This document shows positions 1-8,705 of a stretch of 64,000 nucleotides of DNA, piece by piece. Both the position numbers and the translations under genes were made by a program. The notes below the pieces were generated by a model that was not told the origin of the DNA, made no database searches, and was given only the letters and a program-made list of their open reading frames with translations. The DNA is from Planctomycetota bacterium (GTDB taxonomy: Bacteria > Planctomycetota > Planctomycetia > Pirellulales > Pirellulaceae), in assembly GCA_026692865.1 (NCBI GenBank), contig JAPLNI010000058.1:1-64000 (forward strand), read 5' to 3'. The stretch's first letter is position 1; each line of letters starts with the position of its first letter.

Positions 1-321
1 ATATGGACTTATGCCTCAACGGGTTGGGCAAACAGGTTTTTTGATCGATGGTACGCATGGGCAATTCGAAGCCAAATAACACCGATGAAGAAGAAAGCCA
101 CAGCGACAAGCGGTAAGCATCACCTGCTTCGAAGGCGCCTATCAAACATCTTGAACTACTTCAAGCACTTCGTGACCATTGCGATCAGCGAAGGCTTCAA
201 CAGCAGCATCCAAGCCGTCAAGTCCCCCGCGAGAGGCTTTCGTAAGCTCGAGAACTTTCGAATCCGAATCTTGCTCTATTGCGGTAAACTAAACCTGATG
301 CCAGTGATTCCTAGCCACTAA
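1..321 (+). CDS. ISL3-family transposase, C-terminal part (runs off left edge)
   Basis: The reading frame is open from base 1 to the stop at 319-321, so only the last 106 or so codons are present. The translated C-terminus carries the hallmarks of ISL3/IS204/IS1096-type DDE transposases: a WYAWAIRSQITPMKK stretch, then ILNYFKHFVT, AISEGFNSSIQA, and a RGFRKLENFRIRILLYCG tail. In this family the E of the xxEGxNS motif belongs to the catalytic triad, and it is present. An ATG at 85 exists but is internal to the domain, so it is not a real start. The usual TNA before the EG motif reads TIA here, a possible sign of decay. Whether the rest of the gene is intact cannot be seen. Confidence 0.85.
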   Translation: MWTYASTGWANRFFDRWYAWAIRSQITPMKKKATATSGKHHLLRRRLSNILNYFKHFVTIAISEGFNSSIQAVKSPARGFRKLENFRIRILLYCGKLNLMPVIPSH

Positions 322-336
322 AAACCGAGTAGAACC
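1..336 (+). mobile_element. Right end of an ISL3-family insertion sequence
   Basis: The transposase stop is followed by a terminal inverted repeat at 315-336 (ccactaaaaaccgagtagaa, then cc), which overlaps the last codon as in the second copy. The tract from about 121 to 340 is nearly identical, on the opposite strand, to 8025-8250, so the two copies belong to the same IS type and lie in inverted orientation. The left end lies outside the window. Confidence 0.75.
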
Positions 337-467
337 AAACAAAGAAAAGCTCGACACCCAAAAACCCGAGTACCCTAGAACCATTTGAAAAATGTGACGC
401 GATGACCAGTGAGATCGCCGCTGCACGTAAAACATCTAATCCAAACACCCGATTCATAGAATGGAAC

Positions 468-1391
468 TCAAGATGGCAGAATTCTGCTTAGAAGTAGCCT
501 TGGCACTTGATAGGCACCACGAAGAAACTGATACCACCGTAACTCGTTGTGACTTCTTGCGCGTCGAATCACTTGGGAGAGATATGAGGTTCCTTGTAAG
601 GCAAGACATCTTGCAAAGCCGGATCCCATGTGATTACTAACAAGAAAATCAATTGCACGTCTAACTCGCGGGTCTTCCGAGACAGAAAGTTCTTCGTACA
701 CAGAGAGGAACTCATCGATTTGATTGAGTTTTGGCATGAAACGCCGATGCTGACCGGGATGAGGTCGTTCGAAAACAAGTTTAGTATGTGTCCAGTTCAT
801 CCCAAAACGATTTGCAAATTTCAATGCAGTTACCGCGTCTAGGGAATAGTCCTGAGTTGCATTCGTAATTCCAAACCCGCCGAAATCTAAAAACGTATCA
901 CGTTTATAGCACATGTCGGAAAGAGATAACGCAACCCGTTGCCCGATAAGACGAGGCACTTGGCAAGATTCAACACAATCAAACACAACGTTTTCTCCGT
1001 CGTGGTTCATCATCGAAAGCTCATGGGCTATCCCAACCGAGAGGCTATTGACTATGTGTGATGACTTTTGAATGCTTTCAGCCAGAAGCTCCAGGCAGCG
1101 ACTATGCATCAAATCATCAGCACACAAAATCTTCACGTAATCGCATTGTGTAGAGCGTAAACCGAGGTTGAGATTCTCAAATAGACCTAGATTCTTCTCG
1201 CGGACTTCTATCTTTAAACTATTTAGATTAAGCGCCTTAAGCATCGCTACCGACTCATCAGTGGAAGCATTATCGCAAACTAAAATCTCATCGGGTGGTT
1301 GCGTCTGCATCAGGCATGACTGAATCGCTTCTTCTAGGAAATGCCTATAGTTAAAATTGGGAATAATGACGCAAAAGGATGGGTTTGTCAT
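468..1391 (-). CDS. Glycosyltransferase family 2
   Basis: A 307-aa GT-A fold glycosyltransferase that would add one sugar from a nucleotide donor to the growing repeat unit on the cytoplasmic membrane face. The N-terminus shows the GT2 pattern: CVIIPNFNYRHFLEEAI (residues 7-23), then PPDEILVCDNASTDES, and an ADD acid cluster near residue 95 (KILCADDLMH) in the metal/nucleotide position. It is the last gene of the polysaccharide run and overlaps the upstream GT4 gene by 4 bp (1388-1391), so translation is probably coupled. No membrane segments are evident. The sugar specificity cannot be read from sequence. Confidence 0.85.
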   Translation of the reverse strand: MTNPSFCVIIPNFNYRHFLEEAIQSCLMQTQPPDEILVCDNASTDESVAMLKALNLNSLKIEVREKNLGLFENLNLGLRSTQCDYVKILCADDLMHSRCLELLAESIQKSSHIVNSLSVGIAHELSMMNHDGENVVFDCVESCQVPRLIGQRVALSLSDMCYKRDTFLDFGGFGITNATQDYSLDAVTALKFANRFGMNWTHTKLVFERPHPGQHRRFMPKLNQIDEFLSVYEELSVSEDPRVRRAIDFLVSNHMGSGFARCLALQGTSYLSQVIRRARSHNELRWYQFLRGAYQVPRLLLSRILPS

Positions 1392-2497
1392 ATCGTCGCA
1401 TTGTTCCTCGAGAATACGCAGCTTGACATAATGTCCACAATTGATTTTTTAAACACTTGTTCAGCAAATGAAAGCTTGAATCGTGGCTGGCACCTGACCG
1501 AGTATTTCTCCCAGCAATAAGGTTCTAAGCTGCGTCGTAGCAATTCAACTAATCCCTCCTTTGAGTCCATTTCAAACAATTCACCACAGTTCGCAACAGC
1601 TTCAACTAGTTCGGGTGAATTTGCACTGATAATTGGGGTTCCAAACGCAAGTGATTCCGCCACCACTAAAGGAAACCCTTCACGATGCCCAGATGTGGTC
1701 GGAACAACCAAGTATTTTGAGCTCGCATATTTGTTTGCCAGAGTTTCCCCGTTTAACTGGCCAAGATAACGAACCGAACGGTTTTGAAATTCTTTGCATC
1801 GAGATTCCACGATATTCTGTAGTGGTCCTCCACCTATAATTTCTGCTCGAAATGACATTCCGTCTTTTTGCAGTTGCTCAAGCGAATCCAAGAAAAGCTC
1901 AACGCCCTTGGACCTGTCAATTCGACCGACATAGAGGAAGTCGATTCCGCGATCCGTGAACGTTTCGCTGCGTTCCTTCGCGAACTTGGTTATACAATCT
2001 CGACCTGGATTATAAACAACGATTCCACCCCCGTTGGGATTTCGCGTCTTCAGTGCTGTCTCGCTCGCGCCGACATGAAGATTCACTCGGCCGCTTGCGA
2101 CCGAGTGTAGAAGCTTCGAAAGCTTGCCAACGCTAGTCTCTGTTCCTGCCATTTGATGCCAAGCGATTAATTTCGCTCGCGATAACAGGCACGATAGGCC
2201 AACCTTACGGGAACAACCTCCATTCATGATCACAACATCTGCCCGACGACATTCGATCGCAAGCGCAGTCGAAGATTTAGTTCGAACTACACGCAGGTTA
2301 TGCCTACACGCTTGTTCCTCTTCGGCTCCAGTCAGCAACAACTCGGTAATAACAGTGACATCCCAGCCCACTTCCATGAGCGCCATAGCCATAACTTGAC
2401 TGACGATTGGTACTCCAGACAACTGGGGTAAGTATGGATTTGAGACAATTAATGCCTTGCCCTTATTCTTATTGCTCATCCTATGCCAAGCTTGCAT
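1388..2497 (-). CDS. Glycosyltransferase family 4 (GT-B fold)
   Basis: A 369-aa retaining GT-B glycosyltransferase. The N-terminal half begins with KALIVSNPYLPQLSGVP, the glycine-containing acceptor loop typical of GT4. The C-terminal half has FLYVGRIDRSKGVELFLDSL, an IIGGGP turn, and the E-x7-E donor-binding motif in HREGFPLVVAESLAFGTPII. An alternative start is the ATG 6 codons downstream. The gene sits 18 bp after the flippase and overlaps the GT2 gene by 4 bp, which supports a shared role in oligosaccharide assembly. Donor and acceptor are unknown. Confidence 0.87.
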   Translation of the reverse strand: MQAWHRMSNKNKGKALIVSNPYLPQLSGVPIVSQVMAMALMEVGWDVTVITELLLTGAEEEQACRHNLRVVRTKSSTALAIECRRADVVIMNGGCSRKVGLSCLLSRAKLIAWHQMAGTETSVGKLSKLLHSVASGRVNLHVGASETALKTRNPNGGGIVVYNPGRDCITKFAKERSETFTDRGIDFLYVGRIDRSKGVELFLDSLEQLQKDGMSFRAEIIGGGPLQNIVESRCKEFQNRSVRYLGQLNGETLANKYASSKYLVVPTTSGHREGFPLVVAESLAFGTPIISANSPELVEAVANCGELFEMDSKEGLVELLRRSLEPYCWEKYSVRCQPRFKLSFAEQVFKKSIVDIMSSCVFSRNNATI

Positions 2498-2515
2498 TGC
2501 ACATTACGCCGATAC

Positions 2516-3934
2516 CTATAGTATTGAACTAGTTTGACGCCAAGCTCTTGCCGCTTCTAGATTTTGATGCACCCCGAATAAAGCAAATGTTGTTGCAAAC
2601 AAAAACATCACTATCGCGAATGCGAGCGGGAGAATATCTAGATTGAAAAAACGAAGCATTACAATCGCAGTCGAGACTTTTACGATTCCACACAACACGG
2701 TATACGAAAGCCGATATTCGATGGCATTAAACGCATTCAATATCGTTGCCAGTAAGTTGTCGATGCAGCCTACTACAACGTAAATGGCGATGCCAAAAGC
2801 CATCAGGTTCGAAATGTTAATTGTGCCTAGCGTCCAAAAGGTGATGAACGGTTTTGCAAAAAGTAAAAGACCGACAGCCATCACTAAGCTGAACGCTATC
2901 GTAATCCAACTAGCACGCCAAACGATCTGCTGCGTTTTCAATTGATCCTTTTCTGAAATCGCAATGGTCAACAGAGGCCACACAGGATTCAAGAATGTAT
3001 TCTGCAATTGGATGCAGTTACTCCAAAGAGCTAAGGGTACTAATAGCAACGGAACATAATCGCTACCCTTGACGAATCCAACGACAAATGCGTCAGTTTG
3101 AAGGACTAGCAACTCGCCAATACTCACAAGTAAAAATATTACGCCTTTTCCAAGAAATCGAGACCTATTCAAGCGGTCGAGCGGAATACCCGTTAGCCGA
3201 TAACTATATCGTCTCATGGCTAGCACCGCGAGAATAACTGGGCTAAGCGACAGACTCACTAAACTCACCGCGGCAAGTGCAACGAGTGACTTCCAATTAA
3301 TCGCGTATACAACCAAGATGGCCATGATACTTACGACTTGAGTAACTAGCTCTGCTATGGAAGGCCACGCTATTTCACCGTGAGCGTTGCAAATAGCTGT
3401 CCCCATTTTTGCGGGTAACTGGATACCGATAGCCAAGCCAACCAAGACCAAGGAGACGGCGAACGAGAACGCATTCTCTGAGTCGATTCCCCATATCGTT
3501 TTCCACGGCGCCGCTACGGCCATAATGGATACCAACAATACAACTATTAGTCCCCCAACGCCGAGGCACCTCAGCGAATAGGCAACTATTGAATTCATGT
3601 TTTCATGAGATGACTTGCCATTTTCCAAGGCTAATTGATTTTGGGCCGCCGAAGGAATTCCAAGATTGGCAAATGCAAGCCACCCAGTCAGCGACGAAAT
3701 CATCAGCCACAAGCCATATTGTTCTACTGTCAACAACGCCATCGAAATTGGCACCGCGATAACTCTTCCCAGAACCGAAAGCAGCCGGGTGCCGACGTTG
3801 AAGGCGAACGCTGCGCGAAACTTACCAAATCTGGGAGTTCGGCGTTCGATTAGGTTCACGCCATCGATGGATTTAGGATTAAGCAGCTCAGAATTCTGCG
3901 ATTGCTCATGCGTCAACACGGCTCCGCGTCCCAT
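2516..3934 (-). CDS. Wzx-like polysaccharide flippase (MOP superfamily)
   Basis: A multi-spanning membrane protein (472 aa from the ATG at 3934) with about 12 hydrophobic segments spread over the whole length, consistent with a Wzx/RfbX-type lipid-linked oligosaccharide exporter of the MOP superfamily. It would flip undecaprenyl-linked repeat units to the periplasm. The reading frame is open to an ATG at 3976, which would overlap the upstream gene by 40 bp. The ATG at 3934 sits 2 bases past the upstream stop and gives a normal cytoplasmic N-terminus before the first helix (FNVGTRLLS), so I prefer it. The neighbours are glycosyltransferases and a UGM-like flavoprotein. Confidence 0.82.
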   Translation of the reverse strand: MGRGAVLTHEQSQNSELLNPKSIDGVNLIERRTPRFGKFRAAFAFNVGTRLLSVLGRVIAVPISMALLTVEQYGLWLMISSLTGWLAFANLGIPSAAQNQLALENGKSSHENMNSIVAYSLRCLGVGGLIVVLLVSIMAVAAPWKTIWGIDSENAFSFAVSLVLVGLAIGIQLPAKMGTAICNAHGEIAWPSIAELVTQVVSIMAILVVYAINWKSLVALAAVSLVSLSLSPVILAVLAMRRYSYRLTGIPLDRLNRSRFLGKGVIFLLVSIGELLVLQTDAFVVGFVKGSDYVPLLLVPLALWSNCIQLQNTFLNPVWPLLTIAISEKDQLKTQQIVWRASWITIAFSLVMAVGLLLFAKPFITFWTLGTINISNLMAFGIAIYVVVGCIDNLLATILNAFNAIEYRLSYTVLCGIVKVSTAIVMLRFFNLDILPLAFAIVMFLFATTFALFGVHQNLEAARAWRQTSSIL

Positions 3935-3936
3935 AC

Positions 3937-5379
3937 TTAGAGTGTCACAGGTCTCGAGAGAACTCTTTCGTGACACACGATTCGTTCAGCTAGGACTTTT
4001 CCCCTTAGAACGCAATCGTCAGTCCAGTAGTACTTCCAATAACCGTACCGGCCCGTCATAAAAATTGTTCCTGGGTCGACTGCTCGGGGAGCGATGTCCC
4101 AGCGTGGAACTGGATCTGTGTCGCCATCTTCGCGAGCAAGCCCCCACTGAGACAGAAACGTCCACAAAGTCTCGAGCGCCGCTCGAGTATTAACGGTGAA
4201 TAGAATATTTGCCCACGGTATCCATTGTGTGGACACTAAGCATTGATTCTGGTCGCTTGCATTGATGAGACCTAAATCGACAAGTTCTGACATAACCTTT
4301 TTTGCGACTTCTGCGATAGGTTCAGTAAGCGGCCGAAACTTACTATAGTAAACTTCGACTTGCATTGCGTTGTAGTTACGAGGAACAATGCTTTCCGAAA
4401 GCTTCCCCGGGAAACTGATTCTTGTCGAAAGCATCGATTCATCGTAGACATATACCCAGTGCCCGGGGTTCGCCGACACGCTTGGGGCTACTGCATTCAC
4501 GAGTGCTACCTGAGTACAACAAAGTACATTAACCACCTCACGAATGGCACTTGTTGTCTGTTTACATAAATTGATGAAAACCGGTAATGGAAGCGTGTTT
4601 ACTAATTTTTCCCAACGGATGGTCTGCCCGGACGCGGTCGTTGCTGTTTTCTTTGCGAGATCAACCTCCACTACCTCTTGATTAACGTAGCAATTACTGC
4701 AACCTTCAATCAAGTCATTTAGGAACGACTCGAATCCACCATCAATTGGATACCTAACCTTACGGATATAGTGTTTCGAATTACTACTCTTACCGAGGAA
4801 TCCGTCGGTCAGATCTTCAACATTAGGAGTGGAAATGCGATGCCCCATCCAATCTGTAGACATCAATGCTGGCGATACGGTCCAGAATTTTTTAGTGTAC
4901 TTCTCGAGAAACTCGGTCGAAAAGCATGCCCCAAACCTCGCATTTATCCAATCCGAGTAGTTTATTTGTTCTTTGTCTACCGTCTCCGAAGAGAGAGCAT
5001 TACGAATACTCTCAAAGCACTGAGTGCGAAGTGGCTCGGATAGCTGGTATAGGTTCGACTGGATTGGATGATCAACCCATTGGTCACCGACCCTATTGCG
5101 TATCTGAACCTCGATTTCGTTAAGCTGGTTATCAACGGCCGACGCGAACATTTGTCGAACATATTCGTTTTCAGTAAACGAAACATGAGGACCTTCGTCC
5201 CAAACGACTCCGTTTTCAAGATGACTACATGCATGCCCCCCGAGTTTACCTTTCTTTTCTAGAAGGCAATACTCGGAATCCTCAAGATGAAATGCAACGG
5301 ATAATGCTGCAATACCACCGCCAAGAATCAGCGTATTCGTCGACTCGGGTAATGTGTCCAAGCGGCTGGGATCGATCAC
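3937..5379 (-). CDS. FAD-dependent UGM / protoporphyrinogen-oxidase-like protein
   Basis: A flavoprotein with an N-terminal dinucleotide-binding fold (NTLILGGGIAALSVAFHL), the FAD-contacting LLEKKGKLGGHACS segment, the WDEGPHV motif, and a late C-terminal FAD motif (FMTGRYGYWKYYW). This architecture is shared by UDP-galactopyranose mutase and amine-oxidase-type proteins found in polysaccharide clusters. The role may be a sugar-nucleotide mutase or oxidase, but this is inference. The frame is open to 5484, but that start would overlap the upstream gene by 109 bp. A GTG at 5379 overlaps the upstream TGA (GTGA, 5376-5379) and leads directly into the Rossmann fold, so I choose it (480 aa, coupled translation). 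Confidence 0.72.
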   Translation of the reverse strand: MIDPSRLDTLPESTNTLILGGGIAALSVAFHLEDSEYCLLEKKGKLGGHACSHLENGVVWDEGPHVSFTENEYVRQMFASAVDNQLNEIEVQIRNRVGDQWVDHPIQSNLYQLSEPLRTQCFESIRNALSSETVDKEQINYSDWINARFGACFSTEFLEKYTKKFWTVSPALMSTDWMGHRISTPNVEDLTDGFLGKSSNSKHYIRKVRYPIDGGFESFLNDLIEGCSNCYVNQEVVEVDLAKKTATTASGQTIRWEKLVNTLPLPVFINLCKQTTSAIREVVNVLCCTQVALVNAVAPSVSANPGHWVYVYDESMLSTRISFPGKLSESIVPRNYNAMQVEVYYSKFRPLTEPIAEVAKKVMSELVDLGLINASDQNQCLVSTQWIPWANILFTVNTRAALETLWTFLSQWGLAREDGDTDPVPRWDIAPRAVDPGTIFMTGRYGYWKYYWTDDCVLRGKVLAERIVCHERVLSRPVTL

Positions 5380-6224
5380 GAGTCTTTCCAGCCAATTTGT
5401 TGAACGCAACGCATTAACTCGAACTCGCGATAGGGGAGACGCCCATATAGTATGGTCCCGCGCGCCCCCCATTGTTTCCACCAATGTTCACAGAAGGTTC
5501 GAATCGTTTGTGGAATCCCGCTTCCTAAATGCTCGGTCCGGATCATGCCAGGACCTAGAGTGCTCGTTGTCACTCGGTCAAGAATTTGCCGTGCAACGTC
5601 ACTGACTGGAACATAGTCGCGAACCTGCTCACCCATTGTCATCGCAAAGTCATCTCCAGAACAGGCAGCTTTCTTGAGAGAAGGCCATAGATTGCTTACA
5701 TGCTGCCCATCGCCAAACACAGAGGCAATACGCAGGTAATGCAAACTCGAGTGCTCTTGCTTGGCTAATGCAACCAGTAGCGTATAAGCCGCCGCTTTTG
5801 AGGATGCGTATGGAGTAGTTGGCAACAATGAAGCCCCAGGCGGAATGAACTCAAAATCGTTCGAGGTTAACCCGTATTCAGCGAACGTTCCGGCGGCGAA
5901 CCACCTTCGCACTCCTGATTTTGCCGCACATCGAAAGAGTTCGATGGTATTGATCACGTTAGTTGCAAGCAAGTCAGACCACGATGCGGTTCGAGGACTC
6001 ACACCGCAGGCGGCAAGATGGACCACAACATCGCAGCCCATTAAGTCTCTTTCATCCACGTCTTCAAGCCGCTTCCCAATCCAACGCAGGCGATTTTCGT
6101 TAGAGAAATCTTGTCCGGTGACATTATTATGCCTTAGAGCAATGACCTCGTGATCTGCTCCAAGGCAAACCTTGAGGAATTGCGAACCGATGAAGCCGGT
6201 TCCACCTGTGACGAAAATCTTCAT
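5376..6224 (-). CDS. NAD-dependent epimerase/dehydratase (extended SDR)
   Basis: A 282-aa extended SDR enzyme with the cofactor motif GGTGFIGSQF (residues 7-16), a VVHLAACGV strand, and the catalytic YASSKAAAY (YxxxK) motif. A GEQVRDYVPVSDVARQI stretch resembles the RfbJ/CDP-abequose-synthase branch of the family, in which a 4-keto group of a CDP-3,6-dideoxyhexose is reduced. With the CDP-dideoxyhexose genes upstream, a 4-ketoreductase role is plausible but not shown. The gene shares its stop with a GTG start of the next gene. Length is near the RfbJ type rather than a full-size 4,6-dehydratase. Confidence 0.8.
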   Translation of the reverse strand: MKIFVTGGTGFIGSQFLKVCLGADHEVIALRHNNVTGQDFSNENRLRWIGKRLEDVDERDLMGCDVVVHLAACGVSPRTASWSDLLATNVINTIELFRCAAKSGVRRWFAAGTFAEYGLTSNDFEFIPPGASLLPTTPYASSKAAAYTLLVALAKQEHSSLHYLRIASVFGDGQHVSNLWPSLKKAACSGDDFAMTMGEQVRDYVPVSDVARQILDRVTTSTLGPGMIRTEHLGSGIPQTIRTFCEHWWKQWGARGTILYGRLPYREFELMRCVQQIGWKDS

Positions 6225-6300
6225 TTACGTAGGATTGGACTTGTCTCAATCACACAAATTCTTTTTATTGCGAGACATAACATTGTCACACTGATAAATA

Positions 6301-6843
6301 TCAAAACGGATTAAGAAAATCCGAAAGAGCTTGGTGTTTTCGGTCACGTTCAGACAGAATGACGTCATGCTCTGCGACTGGCCATTCAAATCCGATGCTA
6401 TTCCACAGAACGCCTTGGTCGTGGGAAGCCGAGTACTCGATACTGGTTTTGTAAACTACTACCGATCGATCATCCAAGCTAAGAAATCCATGTGCGATTC
6501 CTTTTGGGAGCCAAAGCACCCGACGGTTATCGCCGGACAGCAAAACACTATAGATTTTCCCGTAAGTATGACTAGCTTTTCTGAGATCCAAGACAACGTC
6601 GAGAATCGCACCAGAAACACAATAAATTATCTTTTCGTGATCAAACGGTGGAATTTGAAAGTGCATACCTCGAACAACGTTCTTTGCTGAGGTCGTCACG
6701 AACTCTTCTCGCAATTGGAACACGTCACCATTTAGGTGCGAAGACTTGCTATGAATAGTTTTACATAACTCACCGCGTATATCTTTATGAACTATCGGTT
6801 CATAAAGATATACCCCTTTGATCAACTGCTGTTCGTATTTCAT
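6301..6843 (-). CDS. dTDP-4-dehydrorhamnose 3,5-epimerase family protein (RmlC-like)
   Basis: A 180-aa cupin of the RmlC family, normal length for these sugar-nucleotide 3,5- or 3-epimerases. Visible hallmarks: RGELCKTIH near the start, NVVRGMHFQIPP (the catalytic His region), GAILDVVLDLRK, and WLPKGIAHGFLSL (the second conserved His region). It could act on a 4-keto-6-deoxy sugar attached to dTDP or CDP. No rmlA, rmlB or rmlD lies in the window, so the substrate is more likely a CDP- or GDP-linked keto sugar made by the upstream genes. This last point is inference. Confidence 0.85.
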   Translation of the reverse strand: MKYEQQLIKGVYLYEPIVHKDIRGELCKTIHSKSSHLNGDVFQLREEFVTTSAKNVVRGMHFQIPPFDHEKIIYCVSGAILDVVLDLRKASHTYGKIYSVLLSGDNRRVLWLPKGIAHGFLSLDDRSVVVYKTSIEYSASHDQGVLWNSIGFEWPVAEHDVILSERDRKHQALSDFLNPF

Positions 6844-6928
6844 GGAACGTCTTTGAACGGAACGTTGCTAGACTATCGCCTCGCATGCACGCAACTCCGA
6901 ATTTTTTTCATCTTCTACTTTCGGAAGA

Positions 6929-7963
6929 TCACCATCTCGGACGTTGCTCCTTGAGTGCCGCTTTCTCATTGCGATACCATCGAAACTGTGCTACGCAATC
7001 AAGTAAAGTCCAGAAGATGGAAGGCAAGAACAAAAGCACCCGCCAGACGACTCCCGACTGGCCAATCAACTTTCGTGTACGACTCAACCGCACTATTTGC
7101 CGACCAAGTTTGACCAGCTCCCATCTTGGGGGAAATGAAAAACAGACTCGAGTTAAATCTCGCCAATACATTGGGTTTGGATCTGCACTAGCCGCCAATT
7201 CTAGCTCGTTGTCGCTAATCTCTCCTCGATATCTTTGCAGTGCAATCACTCCATCCCGACTAAGTTCAAAGTTCTCTAACCCGCCCGTTCCAGCGGGGTT
7301 AGAAGTTTGTTTCGTCATACTGTTTTCGTGTGTCCTGATGTAAACAAGAGCATCAGCGTTCAATGCAAGTTTTCCGAAACGCCCAATCGACTGTCCAAAC
7401 CTAGCATCAAAGTTCCAAAGCGAAGCTGGATGCGGGCCCAACCTATTATCACTCTTGAAAAACAGTGCGCTCATATGGATCCGAGAGTTTCCTGTTGTCA
7501 ATAATAACTGCATTGGTTTTTCCGAGAGCGACGAGCAACGCTTCCAAAACTCGACTCGTTCCGGATTTTTGATAACAGGTTGACGATTCAAGAATGGGCA
7601 ATGAACCCAACTGCAGACAATCCCCGTTACTTCAGGTGCGCCATTGGCGATTACCTTGGTACTTTCGAGAACATTCGGGCTCCACACGTCGTCGTCATGC
7701 AAAACAACGCCAAAATTCGAGCGGACTAACTGGATGCAACGGTAGGCGCTTGTGACAATGTCTAAACGCTGGTCACTGCGAATGAATTGAAATCGATCGT
7801 CCCCGGTCGACGCGACAACATCACGGTATACGCTATGCGAAATCCCATTCTCAAAAACAAAGACCCTAAAATCTTGTAAGCTTTGCTTTAACAGCGAATC
7901 CACTGTCTCGGCAAAGAAAGCCCCAGAACCAGCAGCTGGGATTACCACGTCAAAAAACGGCAT
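6929..7963 (-). CDS. Glycosyltransferase family 2
   Basis: A 344-aa GT2 protein. It starts with FFDVVIPAAGSGAFFAETVD and has the FRVFVFENG strand and a DDD metal-binding cluster (VVLHDDDVW, around residues 88-96). The region after the GT-A domain ends in a basic, partly hydrophobic stretch (VVWRVLLFLPSIFWTLLDCV) that may associate with the membrane. It is the first gene after the ISL3 remnant, 71 bp from that element, so the IS sits inside the polysaccharide operon directly upstream of this gene and may alter its transcription. Confidence 0.83.
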   Translation of the reverse strand: MPFFDVVIPAAGSGAFFAETVDSLLKQSLQDFRVFVFENGISHSVYRDVVASTGDDRFQFIRSDQRLDIVTSAYRCIQLVRSNFGVVLHDDDVWSPNVLESTKVIANGAPEVTGIVCSWVHCPFLNRQPVIKNPERVEFWKRCSSLSEKPMQLLLTTGNSRIHMSALFFKSDNRLGPHPASLWNFDARFGQSIGRFGKLALNADALVYIRTHENSMTKQTSNPAGTGGLENFELSRDGVIALQRYRGEISDNELELAASADPNPMYWRDLTRVCFSFPPRWELVKLGRQIVRLSRTRKLIGQSGVVWRVLLFLPSIFWTLLDCVAQFRWYRNEKAALKEQRPRW

Positions 7964-8033
7964 TATTGTTCCATGCTTAACCGATAACGTTCAAAAGAAG
8001 TTGCCTTGCACGCGGAAGACTCGTTCTTTGTTT

Positions 8034-8055
8034 GATTCTACTCGGATTTTAGTGG
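8034..8055. repeat. ISL3 terminal inverted repeat, right end
   Basis: Reads gattctactcggattttagt followed by gg. It pairs with 8591-8612 on the opposite strand with two mismatches (positions 2 and 7 of the repeat). It overlaps the transposase stop codon (8049-8051), as does the matching repeat at 315-336. Confidence 0.75.
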
Positions 8056-8548
8056 CTAGGAATCGCTGGCATCAGGTTTAGCTTACCGCAATAGAACAAG
8101 ATTCGGATTCGAAAGTTCTCGAACTTACGAAAGCCTCTTGCGGGGGGACTTGATGGCTTGGATGCTGCTGTTGAAGCCTTCGCTGATCGCATTGGTCACG
8201 AAGTGCTTGAAGTAGTTCAAGATGTTTGATAGGCGCCTTCGAAATCGCGAATGCTTACCTGCCCATGGAACAGCGGCAGTCTTTACTCCAAAAGAAGCAC
8301 ACTTTGATCGAGGAGCCCGGGCTCGAAGTTCAATAGTAAACTGCATCGTGTTCAGATGACGGAAAGCTCGCTTTGGTGCAAGATCGGCCTGGGTAGCAGC
8401 TACAACATTCAGGGCAGGTTAACTGACCACCGCGGTGTTCAAGCCAAATTTCGACTCAATTCTCTTCAAGAAAAAGTTCCACGGAATCTACTTGCCAAGC
8501 TTCATCCAAACCCAGTAACAATCGATAGTTTTCATGTAGTTCATTCAT
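8049..8548 (-). pseudogene. ISL3 transposase pseudogene (internal deletion plus frameshifts)
   Basis: Reading from the ATG at 8548, the N-terminus (MNELHENYRLLLGLDEAWQV) is ISL3-like. It hits an in-frame TGA after LFLEEN, then resumes (EIWLEHRGGQLTCPEC, the first half of the zinc finger). A frameshift follows, and the frame returns with DLAPKRAFRHLNTMQF and RAPRSKCASFGVKTAAVPWA. It is then joined in frame to the C-terminal RRRLSNILNYFKHFVTNAIS part. A one-base insertion in a C tract near 8143 shifts the end. About 165 codons remain where this family has roughly 400. The join lies at the 9-base word GGTAAGCAT, also present at 112-120 in the other copy. Confidence 0.82.
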
Positions 8549-8590
8549 GTCGCGGATGATACGATGTTTTTCAACGACACACAAACCCAC

Positions 8591-8612
8591 CCACTAAAAT
8601 CCGAGAAGAACC
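8591..8612. repeat. ISL3 terminal inverted repeat, left end
   Basis: Reads ccactaaaatccgagaagaa followed by cc. It lies 43 bp upstream of the transposase pseudogene start (8548) and is the partner of 8034-8055. Its outer edge (GGTTCTTC on the minus strand) fits the GG-starting ends usual for this family. Confidence 0.72.
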
Positions 8613-8705
8613 TTAAAACCTATCGCCCAGTCGATGCCCATAAGCACGAGAAAGGTTTTGATCTTCGATCCAAATGCTTCCTGTCAATTACAGTGCCATT
8701 AACAC

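Larger units (their letters stand above)
8034..8612 (-). mobile_element. Internally deleted ISL3-family element
   Basis: A compact element of about 579 bp bounded by 22-bp terminal inverted repeats at 8034-8055 and 8591-8612 that match at 20 of 22 positions. Inside is a transposase pseudogene on the minus strand that keeps the N-terminal and C-terminal parts but lacks the middle. The flanking 8-mers (ctttgttt and ttaaaacc) do not match, so no target duplication is visible. It lies between the yerE-like gene and the distal glycosyltransferase block and is inverted relative to the copy at the left edge of the window. Confidence 0.8.

Noticed and set aside
8026-8620. Target-site duplication of the short ISL3 element
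   Set aside because: The flanking 8-mers (ctttgttt, ttaaaacc) differ, so none can be claimed.
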